Positions 49,496-61,553 of a stretch of DNA of 64,000 nt are shown here, in pieces; position 1 is the first letter of the stretch, and each line of letters starts with the position of its first letter. Origin of the DNA: Membranipora membranacea (Eukaryota; Bryozoa; Gymnolaemata; Cheilostomatida; Membraniporidae). Made by a program: the position numbers and the translations under genes. The notes beneath the pieces are model-generated. The model saw only the letters and a program-made list of their open reading frames with translations. It searched no databases and was not told the DNA's origin. The stretch spans positions 21,142,001 through 21,206,000 of the forward strand of contig OU612073.1 in NCBI GenBank assembly GCA_914767715.1. Reading direction: 5' to 3'.

Positions 49496-52400
49496 ATGGC
49501 GATATCATTGATTTCCCTGTGGCCGCTGCTGGCTTTATCTGCTCAGTCAGTGTCAGCACAGATTGGAGATGACAGCAGTAAGACTGTTATGCTGGTTCTG
49601 ATAACCAATGGAGGAGAGCAGACCCATATCTTACCTCAGTTCCTCGGTTCTATCGACAGGCTGACGTATCCTAAAGATCAGCTGACAATCTGGTGAGTTC
49701 TTACTCACACTTCTGTCTGTTTATTGGTTGCAGCAATGAAGCTCTTTGGGATTTTATTGTTAGGATGTTTATTGAGAGAGTAAATTTAACCTAAGCACTT
49801 AAAGTACCCACCCCTGATTGAACAAACTAAAATTCCAGTTTTAATTTTGAAGGTCTTAGGGTAAATATTTTCATATAATATGCTCTATCGATCAAAGATA
49901 CACATTACAATTACATGCAATACTGTCTCGCATCAGGGTGGTTTTTGAGCAAAGTATTGTCTAAAAATATTTTAGATACAGGTTTGAATAGGGCACGGTC
50001 TTGAAAATTACTCACATCAGCTCCAGTGTTTATTAAAATTTAACTTTCAGTTTCTGTCTACTTCTGCTTGCATTCACAACGTGTTTATGTGGCCTCACGT
50101 TGTCACACATCAAACTCACATCAATATCACAATCGTATCACAATCAACAACAGAAACACTCCAAGGATGGCATATGTGTCAAAGTAAATAACCTCGAAAG
50201 TGATATGGCGATGATCACTTCGGTCTCCCCTGCCTTCGCAAGCTTTTGTAGTAATTGTTGGGCTAGCGCTACGAATTGATATTTGGCAAATCCAAAACAA
50301 TGGTAAATTTTTCGGCCTCAACGGGGACATGTCGGTAATCGATCCAATTTCACAAGGCTCAAAATTCCAATAAAACATTAAATTTCCATAGTAAATATAT
50401 AATAACGTTTAAATATAAGTGAAGAGCCTATATTTTTAGTTCAACTGAAAACACTAGATAGCCCTATTTTTCATGCTGAGCAAGCTCTTAAAACAGAGCT
50501 TGAAACATGTACTGCTATTACCCTGGGTAATGGATTCTTTTTCAGTAACAACAAGCTCTCAATTATGAATAACGGCCCACCAAGTAATCAGTTAAGCACT
50601 GGATAACGTGGTTAGGAAAAATATTGAAGGTTGTCTAGTCTGGGTCCCCAACCTGTTTATTTTAGAATAAGCCATGATGTAGAAGACAATATATATACAT
50701 AAATATATGTCAGGACCGTTTTTTTTAGGGGGGCAGGTACCATGGCCGTTAAATCTTTTGGCTAGCTCAATTTTGAGAACCAACAGTGAAATTGCTTGAT
50801 GTCAGATCTGTTTTTTTTGTAGGGGGGGGGAGGTATCATGGGCCTAGGGGTAGAACGACCTCTTGAGGTTGGAGTTGAATTTTGGATATTTGACCTCGAT
50901 TCAACCACAAACCGGATCGGATATGTGTTATTTATGTCTGATCCGAGATGACACTTACTTAGCATCATTTATCTCACTAAAAATGACAAAGAAGGAAGTA
51001 TGATAGTCATTAATTTGTAGTTCAGATTAGAAGATAATTGAGTTTGGCTGAAAGCACTCAGTGGTGATCAGTAGGCATTCAATACAATCTCATTTTCATA
51101 GCTGCTAATAAATTTGATGGATGTGATTTTTCTGCTGAAATAAGACATAATTTTTAATCCAATGATGTTCCTTGTAACAAACTGTCTATAGTAGGAGGAC
51201 AATTCCTATCCTAATCACAGCAGAGAGTTTGGGACATAGGAGCAGGGAGTTTTTTCAAACTCAGTGATTATTAACATCGGGGTTTGAGTGAACCTGGCAA
51301 ATTGAGTGTCTATGTCTATGCACAAATGCTTGGAGTCAGGAGATCTTTGTGCTCATTAATAATGATCCTTTCAACAAGGTCAACAAGTTACTTTTTAACT
51401 ATTCTGTTATCTGTAAACTTTCTAGAAAACCTCTTTAAACAAATAAACAAATAAATAAATATTATTTCAAATAATCTGTTTGTGTGAACCGATTGCGTCT
51501 TGGCTGTTTGAGTGATAAGTTGCTCCTTGTGAAGTATTATATCCAAGCAGATATATTATACACATTTAAATTAGGGTAATGGTTCAGGGAAAAGATTGTT
51601 GACAGTGTTTATCCATGTATTCAATGACCTTAACTGTATATTATGGTGCAAAAGTACAGCTGCTGGGACTGGTAAATTTAACGTTTGTACGCGTTATCCG
51701 ATATCCGATCCGAGGTTGCCTAACCCTGATCCGTTCCACCCCTAACCATGGCCGTTAAATATTTTGGCTAGCTCAATTTTGAGAACAGTGAAATTGCTTG
51801 ATGCCAAAAGAGGTTTTAAACCCATCCAGCATTATGAATTATGAGGAGGGGAGGCGGACTTAACCTGTACAGCTCTCTGAAGACTGCCGACAATGATGTG
51901 GTGCTCCTTTGTTTACAGGATAAGAGCTGATGCTGACAAAGATATAGAGATGTTTGATGAATGGACATCTAAAACACAGTCACAATATAAAAATATGGAT
52001 TACTCATCTATACCGAAAATCCCAGGTATGCTTTGCAACAATATTCATAATGACGTTCTTGTTTCGGTGAAAAGGGCTACTCATTCTTCAAAGGCGTAGC
52101 GATTGGAGCTGTATTTTTTCTATTTCTCACTTTTTTATAGAAGGAGAGAGTTTGAGGGCGGTGCATCAAAAGATACAGGTCTATCAGCAGCAAGCTTTAG
52201 AGACGGCTAGGAACAGCGGTTACAACTTTGTTTTGGTGAGCCTGTTATAAACAACTTCATTTGTTTTGATATGAAATAAAAGGTAAACATGCAGAGTCCT
52301 ATCAAAACTTTAAACATAGTCATTAAAATTTGTCTTTAATTACTATCTTAGAAAGGAGTCACTCCTCATTTGAATAGCACAAAATTTTGATTTAATTTGT

Positions 52401-55400
52401 GAATATTCATGGCACAGTCCAAAGGGATATGTATTTAAAAAAAAGGACACAGCTATACACATCTTAGGCATGCACCAGTTCATAATAATTTGAAGGGAGT
52501 TTCCATAATAACAAACCTGTTATCAAGACATTTAATATGTCCTTATGTGATATAAGAGAAAAGTGAATCAAACTGAAAACCGGGCTGGATGACTTTGAGA
52601 GGGCTATCGACAAGCACAAAACTAGTAATCACCACCTATGGCCGCCTATTATTCTACCACCTGATTGATATGGTTAATAGGACTGTACAAGAATATAGTA
52701 AACAAGTGTTAATGATCTGCTCCAACCTGAGAAATAAAAGGCCATGCAGAATTTCTTAAAAGTTGGTATATTCATGAAGACAGGGTAACCTGAAGAGCAA
52801 ATGTAGGCAGCAGACATCTAATGGTTCTAATAACATACTTTGTATCACCGACCCAGAACAAGATTATTATCGCACCAAAGCAGTATCCTGTCTATTGCCA
52901 TAACTATTCTACATAATGGCCATTAGGATAGGATACAGGTCAACAAATCCAAATTCGCTTCAACCAGAGACCAAAATAGAGCTTTACCATCTATTGTGTC
53001 TTCTCTCTCAAACCAGTTTTCGTCTTATTACCTGTGCCATAATTATAAAACTGCCCTTTGATGCTTATAACACTGATATTTTAAGTGCAAACCTATCGAT
53101 ATTAGCGGGTCGACCGGTGTGTAAATCTGGTGGCAGGGAGAGTGTCTGGTTCATCTATCGTTTTTCCATGATTCGGATATTGTGTGCATGAAGATTACAG
53201 CATGAGCATATATCTCAGACCGCCATGATGGGATCATATTAGTTCTTTACCTCATTGGTCTCTAGCCAGCTGGTTAGGTTAATCCCAGACAAAACATAAA
53301 TCCCATTCTAAAAGTTTTTAAATTTTCCTGTTTTCCTAGTAGCTAACCACTTAATCATTAAATCTAGTTTGTGGTAATAATCTCAGCTCCCTCCGTTAGG
53401 TTAGATGTATCCGTCGATTACGGGAGCTCATGACTCATTGTTATGTTGTAGTTTGTTGATTGTGACGTGCTGATCAGAGATGAAGACATAATTAGCCACC
53501 TGGTAGATTCATCAGTTGTCCACAGGTAAGAATTCTACCTGTGTGTACCTTTGGGTGGCCTCTTCTCCTACCCTAATTATCCATACTCAGATCTTAATCA
53601 GATTTCTCAAACCTTTTCCTCTTGTTTTAACAGTCCATTCACTTTTACTCACTTGGATACCAGCTATCCTAGCCTGCCTTGACAAGCTTGTCAAGGCAGG
53701 CTAGGATAGCTGGTGCTCTCTCTCTCAAACCATTCTCTGGCCTTCAGTAGGGTAATAATGACCATTTTTGTAGTTTTATTGGTACTCAATTGTTGGTTTG
53801 CTAACAATAAACTAAGATATTCTTGGTATTAGAGCGTTATGTCATAAATTGGTAAATTAGATGTAAAGTCAGACAAGTCGATTTATTACAATGTCATAAT
53901 CCATTTGATTTGATTACATGTTGAACAAGGACATATCAATCCTACCAAAGGCATCATAGATAACAAGCACCTCCCTCTCCCAGGAGTTTTTGTATGGATG
54001 AAAATTACTTAGCATCTTTGATATTGTTGTTTGTTTTGTAGGGCTTTGGTAGTTTCACCTGTACTTGAAGTAGAAGGGAAGTGGTACAGTAACTACTGGA
54101 GTGAAATTACCGAGCAGGTGAGCAGCAGCTAACTGTGATAGTAACTAAATATCTGCCCTACCTGATCTCCTTCTCTACATTCCTATACCCCTTACTAATG
54201 TCGACGCTAGTGTTAGGCATTCTCCGGTCCTTATAGAGATTAACTACATCGAGCTGGCCCAAGACCCAACACCCATAGACTAAGTAGTATAAGTATATAT
54301 TAGTATGGTAATTCAAGCGGCAGTCCTATCACAAAAATTGATGAATGGTGGACTGTTGTTACTGAGTTACAGGCTACAATTGGAATTAGTTGTAAGGGAA
54401 ATCCTTGTACATAAAGCTTGGCTTTGCACCTATTCACTTCCATAAACAATATTTAAATTGCAGGGTGGATTTGGAGAGAAAGAAGAATATTTCGAAATCC
54501 ATCAGAGATCTATAAGTGGTTGTTTTGATGTTGAACTGGTGCACAGTTTGTTCTTACTCAATCTGGACGATCCTCAAAGCAAAGACGTATCCTTTAATAG
54601 CCCTGAATATGAGGATATACCTAAACTGCATGCTATGGTTGGATTCTCAAAATCTGCTCGCAGCAAAGGTAGAGTTTGTGAAGTTTATTGCGATGATTGG
54701 TAGGGATAGGGACTGCAGAGGAAAAAGCTTTTCTTACAAACAATTGGCACTGCAGTTGTCAGTACTACTTTGAACATAGTTAGCACAGAATGTTGTACGC
54801 CTAAGAACAATTTTTAGTTCTGTATTAAAAAGTTATCATTTTAGTACAAAAAGCTTGTAAAATTTTAACTGATTTACTAAAACCCTCAGTGATGACTGCG
54901 GATCAGTCTCAGAGCCCCTAAGGCTAGTATATGATGATACCTTACTTTGGCAATGTGATGATAATACTGTGTCGTGTAACAATATTGATGTTGTGTGAAT
55001 TTTGTTGACCACATTTAAAGGTAGAATGGTGGTGTGTAATGATGCTGTGCCACTTTATGGGGAGATTTCTGTTCCTGTCGACTGGTTAGATGGAGGGCAA
55101 AAGGAAAAGGAATATGAGTTAAACTCAGTGATTCAACGGTGGGCATGTAAGTCACCATGTCGTGTATGTCATTAGAGTTATGGCGATGCCCAAAAAAAAA
55201 AGAGATTTAATATTGGTTGCAGTGCTGTACCCATTTTACCATCACTTTAGTACCAGTAGCCTTTCATAGTCTCAGGTTTTTACAGCCTGGTGTTTGATTG
55301 CTCTAAATACAGCAAAATAAGCCTTATCACAGCTGTCCCGCTTTTGGTTTTGTTGAATATCCAACAAATGAGGCAGCTGTGATATGGCTACAGTTTTATG

Positions 55401-58400
55401 TAAGTGTGACGTGACCTTTAACAATGCAACTCTTAATTTCTATCAATTGCATGTATAGCTGCTATTTCTGATATCATTGAACAGCTAACAATATAACTAT
55501 AGAGAGTGATAAAAGGTGTATTTCCCATCATGCACTTTTCGTTAGCGATAAAAATTGGCAACTTTGTGTGTGATTAAAATTATTCTTTCTCCAGACTGAA
55601 ACTGCATTATGGGGCAAGTCATAACAAGCTCAGAATTTGATAAAAACATTTCCAATATCTAACATTCCTGCATCCCATGTAGGGTATATATATGTCCTAC
55701 ACTGTAAAGTTTGTATTATAGTGGATTCTTTTCCGATGCCTCCTTCGGAATACTTGACTCCAAAATATTCCAGACTGTCTGAAGACTTTGATATGGTGAG
55801 ATTGAGAAAATCAAGCAGTCTATTGTGCACACTAAAAAAACTATTACACAAACACATCCCCAAGTGCAAGCAAGCCCACAATATTTCTCCACTACTTAAT
55901 CATATTACACACTGCTGTGCTTACCCAACACCTTATTCCAACTTGAAGTCCTCATTTATGTTCTTCTGCAGTCACATTGAGTTTAATGTCGTCCACTGTT
56001 ATCCTGGGCTAAAGGTTGGGACCATAAACATATTAACATATATATGTATATATATATGTTTATGGTTGGAACTATTCAGTGTGGTGTTTGAATAAGTAGC
56101 TGTACAAATCCAAACTTCCATCTGATGATCCAGTTGCGCCTCGCTTTCTTGCGTATCAATGCTTTGTCACACAGAAGTACCTCAAATATCATAAAGGATA
56201 TATTTGTTTTAGGTGTACATCATCAATTTGAAGAAAAGAGTTGGCAGGAAGGCTTTCATGCAACACACCATGTATGAAATGGGCGTAAAAAACTACAAAT
56301 TCTTTGAAGCTGTAGATGGAAAGTAAGTGACAACTGTTTTACACATTGGTAGCAGATACATTTGACAGCCTGACAGGAATAAGTTAGGAACAAAGTGAAC
56401 AATCGCCAACAGAACTAGACCATAGTTTATGACTTGTGTGAAAAATATTGACAGATCCGATCCTATCTTTCTATTTATTTTTCTTGCTCAAACTTATATC
56501 TGAACCCACTCGCATAACTAATTCATCAAGGACACTAATTGACCACATCTATTCAAGTAAATGTGACAATATTGCTAAATCTGGTGTCATCAATATTCAC
56601 TGAGCGATCATTTCATGATAGTAGCTTCAAGAGAGATCGATAGAAATGTTAAAATATTTAAACAAAGATGCAAGGTAACATTTTTGGATTATTCATTTGC
56701 AACACCTGAAAACATTTTTAACACATTCTCCAGGGAAAATTTTGGTTATGTGCTGTATGAAAGATCAATAGACTCAATGTTTGAGAAGTTCTATAGCCAT
56801 TTGAATCATCTTATATCAAAACTCGTGCTTGAGAAGACTCGTTTTGTAAGAACACATAATATTCCAAAATGGTTGGATGATGAGGTAAAAATAAACATCA
56901 AAATCAGAGATCAGCTCAAACAAAACGGTGATTGGGAAGGATATAAAAAAACAGCGAAATTATGTCACAGGAGTAGGAGTTGGCTCAGTTGGTTAGAGCG
57001 GCGGACTTCAACACGCAAGTGTTGAAGGTCGTGGGTTCGAATCCCACTGCAGTCCATCTTCTACTGGGGATTGGTTGATCCCCCAGGTGTGCTTCGACCT
57101 GCCTGCAAACTGAGAGCAAATTGGCGCAGATATTGCGGCCTTGCCAATAAGGCAATAATATTTCGCCGCCCATTCCTCGGGATGGGCGAGTGATAAGAGA
57201 TCGGATTTTTTTTTTTTAATCAATATGATCAGACAAAAGAAGAAAAGAGCTATTTCTAATACTATTAAAGAGTCTAAAGGTAATACAAAACCTGTTTGGG
57301 ATGTATTAAAGAATAAAAAGAAGGAGACTTTCCCTGCGACAAATTTGAGTGCAGAGCAATTTAACAGCCATTTCACATCAATTGCAAAATCAATCACAAA
57401 GAACCTTGTTGTAACGGATGAGATGACATTTTCCGTATCAGAACATAATTTGACAGACATACCACAATTCACCCCTTTCACATGTACAAGAATATTGTTC
57501 CACATTCCTGATAGTAAAAGTACAGGACCTGACAGAATGACAGTGAAGATGTTGAAGCTTGTTTGGCCTTATATTGTGGATATTCTCACCGATATGTTTA
57601 ACAGGGTTTTAAGCGAAGGACAGTTCCCTTCAATATGGAAACTAGCTCGAGTTTCACCAATACATAAATCTGGGGATATAAATAACCCATCAAATTATAG
57701 GCCAATTTCAGTCTTGCCTGTTCTTTCAAAAATATTTGAGAAACACATAAATCACCATCTGCAAGAATATCTCACTGAGAACAAAATCATCCATGAGCTT
57801 CAATGTGGATTTAGAAAAGGCCATTCTTGTTCGGACAGTTTATTTAAAATTATTTCAGACTCTTTGGTGGAGAAAATTAATGGAACTATTATGACATTAC
57901 TTTTTCTGGATTTTAAAAAGGCATTTGACTGCGTATCCCATGTTTTACTACACAATAAGTTGAAGGCTTGCGGCATCGGAGGAAATATGTTAAAACTTCT
58001 TGACACCTTTCTGACAGACAGAAGGCAGTTTGTTAAACTCAATAATATTGAATCAAAACTTTACTTTTCAACCATATATTATCGACTTGACCAACATCAT
58101 TGATGATATTATTTCCTTTCTGTTTCTCTTTTTTTTGTTTAAAAAAAAAATTTTCTGGCACTGAGTGCAAAACATTTCGAATGAGATGACTTTGGTTGCC
58201 AATAAAAGTATATATAAAATATATATAAGCAAGAAGTCATTGATTCAAGAGTCAATTTTTTGAGCCGGTATTTGACTCTTATAATACTCTCAAAGTGTGT
58301 GACAGTAAAGTCAGCTTTCCAAATCTGCTCAGTCTAGGTTCTGGGATCTATAAATCCCCGAAAGGCCATCCACATACGATAACCTTAACCTACCTGGACG

Positions 58401-60259
58401 AATTGTAGCCCATTACCTATTGCTTGTTTGTCTTTTTGCGGATAGAATTATTTATGAAATACACAAAATTAGCTGCCATACCTTGTAATGTAGCAAAACC
58501 TTCTGCAGATAAACAAGCTATATCTATTTTTACTTATGTTTCTCTACAGAGCACTGAATAGCAGTATTACGTCAGATCTTAAGGTGATGACAGGATACGA
58601 GGAGCCATTCCACCACCGAAGTAATCTTACACCTGGAGAGATCGGCTGCTTCCTCAGCCATTACTACATCTGGAAAGAGGTAAGAATGTTATCGCTTATT
58701 GTTTTAACCAAAAGAGTAATACAATTATTATAAGACATTAGTGCTACCTTGATGAGAAAGTATGTACGGATTTTGTGATGTCACAGAATGAAAAGGACGA
58801 GCTTCTGATACATCAAAGGGTGATTTGAAATGCAGGCACATCGCATCAAACTTAATCTGCGCCCAGTTAATGCTGTCATGGCCCTGCTAAACTCGGGGGA
58901 TCAATACGCTGGAATTCGGCAGAGCAAAATGTGTGTCAAATAATGTAAGAGCTACACTCTGAACAAAACATTTATTATTTGAATTTCGTTAATTCACAAG
59001 GATATCCAGTGTTGTGCCCTCATATGATAGAAATGCAACAACTTCCAATAATGTGATTTAAACACAAATTTACAGGCTGAACAAAAAGGGTACAAGAGTG
59101 TGTTGATATTGGAGGATGATGCCAAGCCGATAACCAACATGTTGGGCTTGTATGATCAAGTCATGGATGATTTGGATACTCTCAATGGACAGTGGGATCT
59201 TCTGTGAGTAATCCTTCCAGACCTCACACCATTGTGCTCTAATCACCATTAAATTACAATAGCTGACAGCAGTATCCTGAGATCAATCAAGAGAACTTAG
59301 AAAATATAATACCCCTAACCCTGCCTGATTTAAATTCTGAGCAACTAGACTAATACTGTGTTTTAATTGATTTAGTAATCAAAAATATGCTCAAGATAAT
59401 TATGGCATATGTTTGGTGTGGTTAGCGGCAGTGTACACAAATTCTTTGATATCATTCTTATAAAATATGTAATTTTTTGTGTCATATAATTTGCAGATAT
59501 TTGGGTAGAAAATATCAGGAGGATTTAAAGATAAGGTCATACTCAATACCCGGTCTGAACCATCTGGTAAGGCCAGGATACAGTTACTGGCTTGTGGCTT
59601 ATGCTCTGTCCGACAGCGGCATCAAGAAAGTATTAGCTCAAGACCCGCTGAGAAAAATGATACCCACTGATGAATATCTCCCCATTCTTTTCAATGAACA
59701 CCCCAAGTATGTATCATTATTGCTGGTAGTTACCTCCACTAATTCTGACGAAAGTTTAATTTGGTTGTCTCATATCTGTACTTTACAGTAGCTGTGAACA
59801 TGTAAATAAGCGCATTGATGTATATGATAGCAGTAATTTAATCGCAAAGCCAAATATCTCCTTATAGTACATCAGGTTGTGCGCAGCAATCAATTGATTA
59901 TATGAAAAAATACATAAGTGATCGAGATCCAAAACTGAATATCTCATCCCACAACTTGAGAAGTTAGCGTCCGGTTAGTAGAATGTAATTAGGTCATTCA
60001 GACCTTTTTGTGGCACTGTCACTGTCAATATATTGCAGAGAACATGTCTCAGAGTAAACCTGCAGTCAGGGTTCCTTAATATGTGTACTCTACGTCTTCT
60101 TGCAGTGCAACATGGAAAGAAAACTTCAATCCAAGAGACCTCATTGCAGTATCAGCTGAGCCTAGACTGATATTCCCTAGCCATTATATTGGAGACAGCG
60201 GTTATTTAAGTGATACAGAGCATGTAGAGCATGGCGCTGTGAAGCATGATGAGCTGTGA
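49496..60259 (+). CDS. COLGALT1: Procollagen galactosyltransferase (GT25), complete, ER-retained
   Basis: This enzyme adds galactose from UDP-galactose to hydroxylysine of collagens in the ER. Exons: 49496-49692, 51919-52025, 52141-52235, 53452-53525, 54042-54117, 54464-54668, 55021-55146, 55722-55795, 56213-56322, 58550-58679, 59076-59203, 59497-59706, 60106-60259. All junctions are GT-AG and in phase, giving 561 residues, a little shorter than the vertebrate proteins (about 620). Residues 1-22 form a signal peptide (..LWPLLALSAQSVSA). The N-terminal GT domain has NGGEQTHILPQFLG and a DxD-type motif FVDCDVL (Asp136, Asp138). The C-terminal GT25 domain has VYIINLKKRVGR, LTPGEIGCFLSHYYIWKE, LILEDDAKP (411-413), and PTDEYLPILF (499-500). 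The last residues are HDEL, an ER-retrieval signal. Retained acidic motifs argue for an active enzyme and not a CERCAM-like inactive paralogue; COLGALT1 versus COLGALT2 cannot be told. Confidence 0.95.
50713..51810. repeat. Direct repeats in intron 1 of galactosyltransferase gene
   Basis: A block from CCATGGCCGTTAAAT to GTGAAATTGCTTGATG occurs at about 50740-50801 and again at about 51746-51803, nearly identical. A second pair (T-run, G-run, AGGTAYCATGG) lies about 95 bp apart at 50713-50745 and 50808-50845. They may be ends of a decayed element. Confidence 0.7.
53659..53714. repeat. Perfect 56-bp palindrome, no spacer
   Basis: ACCAGCTATCCTAGCCTGCC followed by TTGACAAG is mirrored exactly by its complement, with the centre at AAGCTT. 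There is no mismatch and no loop. No target duplication is evident. It lies in the intron after exon 53452-53525. Confidence 0.95.
56485..58222 (+). mobile_element. Decayed CR1/jockey-type LINE, interrupted by a SINE
   Basis: The element is 5'-truncated. Its first part reads as the end of an AP-like endonuclease (EPTRITNSSRTLIDHIY, then a frame break before LSDHF). After a linker comes a reverse transcriptase with SKSTGPDRM, YRPISVLPVLSKIFE, CGFRKGHS and LDFKKAFDCVSH. The region that should hold the PQGS and catalytic YADD motifs is missing: the frame jumps to FSTIYxxDLTNIIDD, so there is an internal deletion and a frame loss. It ends near a CAATAAAAG tail followed by a TATA-rich tract. It is dead. 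It sits in intron 9 of the galactosyltransferase gene, same strand. Confidence 0.88.
56973..57219 (+). mobile_element. tRNA-derived SINE nested in the LINE
   Basis: Box A TGGCTCAGTTGG and box B GGTTCGAATCC are both intact in a tRNA-like head at about 56975-57055. It is followed by a 150-bp body and a T-run tail (12-13 T). LINE coding sequence is present on both sides, so the SINE inserted later. The anticodon arm is replaced by a long perfect hairpin CTTCAACACGCAAGTGTTGAAG, so it is not a working tRNA. No clear target duplication was seen. Confidence 0.85.
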
Positions 60260-61553
60260 GGATCACGGGCTAATGAATCAATTTAACGCATAATATAGAG
60301 TGATGATCTAGGGCCAGTGGCCATCAACTGGACCCTCCTGATCGAATTCAGCAACGACCCCAACTACAAACAATCCCTTTTGATATGAAATACACAAACA
60401 ACTACTCAAGACTTACTCCTTGCTAAACACAAAGCCTCTAACCATTATGAAATATGGTCATCTCATCAAGGGAAACCCCAATCAGCCCGAACACTGTTAT
60501 GATAGACCGTTTGGAAAGCTCTTTTCTCGACTTTCTGGTGGTGCGTGGACATTCTTATTTTGCTAGCTCAACTCCACACCAAAGCTTTCAAGGGCCACCC
60601 GGCATCGTAATCAAACCCCATCTGGTTGATACAATCAGCCTGTTATCTACTGGTGCTACTGTTCCAATTTACAGATTTCCAATTTCAAACAGGGAGGTAA
60701 CTCCAATTTTTCTTTGGCATTTATTTGTTTATGAGAATTTCCATGGTAACGCATTCCTTTTTTTCTATATAAATTTATATATTTAGATGTATCATTACTG
60801 TTAATAATACAATAAAAGCTTGGTCAGACAACCGTGCTGAATCAAATAATTCGGTTTAATTTGGAGAGTAGGTGTCATTGGGATGGAAATTATTGTTTCA
60901 AAGAAAACAGTCCTGAATTGTCTTCAAAAACAAGATATTTTTCCATAAAGCAGAATCACAAGGATCTTGCAAGTAGTAATCAAGCTCAAGTCACTGGTCC
61001 GATGATTAACTAAACGTCAAGCAGTTCTTAAATACCTGGATAAAGATCTTCAAGTATATAGATTCTAGTTCTATGCGCAAAAGTAGATATTGTCGATTTG
61101 AACTGATGACAGCCATTGTACCTGTACCTAGTTGGGAATCCTTGTAATATTTGTAGTTTTAACCACATAATTCTCAGGCCAACTGTCAACTACATAACCA
61201 CATACCATTAACCATACCAATGCGACTTCTGTGAACTTTGATTATTCAAAACCTCAAAATATCTAGGATTACAAAATTATTTTCACAAACAATAGCGTGA
61301 CATGCTTTATCATCATTAACTTGTGTAGAGGTGATAGCTAGTTCACAATATCTGACAAGCAGTAGTAGCTAGTAGTATCATCAAATTTGTTCTGTTTTGA
61401 CAAGCTTTGTTATCAATATAAAGGAAAGTAAGGAGTGCTCTCCAATACATCATAACTCTCTAACACTGCAAAGGGATTGAGTAAAACAACAAAACTAACA
61501 ACGACTTGGATAGACTTATTCCACTGTGCTAAAATTTGAGCCTCTTTCTGAAT
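60260..61553. other. Region between galactosyltransferase and acetyltransferase genes
   Basis: Probable 3'UTR of the upstream gene, then AT-rich spacer and the promoter and 5'UTR of the downstream gene. I see no gene or repeat with clear structure here. Confidence 0.5.
60811..60816 (+). terminator. Candidate poly(A) signal of galactosyltransferase gene
   Basis: AATAAA about 550 nt after the TGA at 60257-60259. Hexamer and distance only. Confidence 0.35.

Noticed and set aside
55637-56095. 152-codon plus frame
   Set aside because: It reads across galactosyltransferase exon 55722-55795 in the wrong frame and on into the intron.
56977-57054. A tRNA gene
   Set aside because: Boxes A and B are good, but the anticodon arm does not fold as in a tRNA and a SINE body and T-run follow.
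57008-57505. Minus-strand 165-codon frame
   Set aside because: It runs through the SINE and LINE in antisense; the LQWDSNPRP text is the usual reverse reading of a tRNA-like box B.
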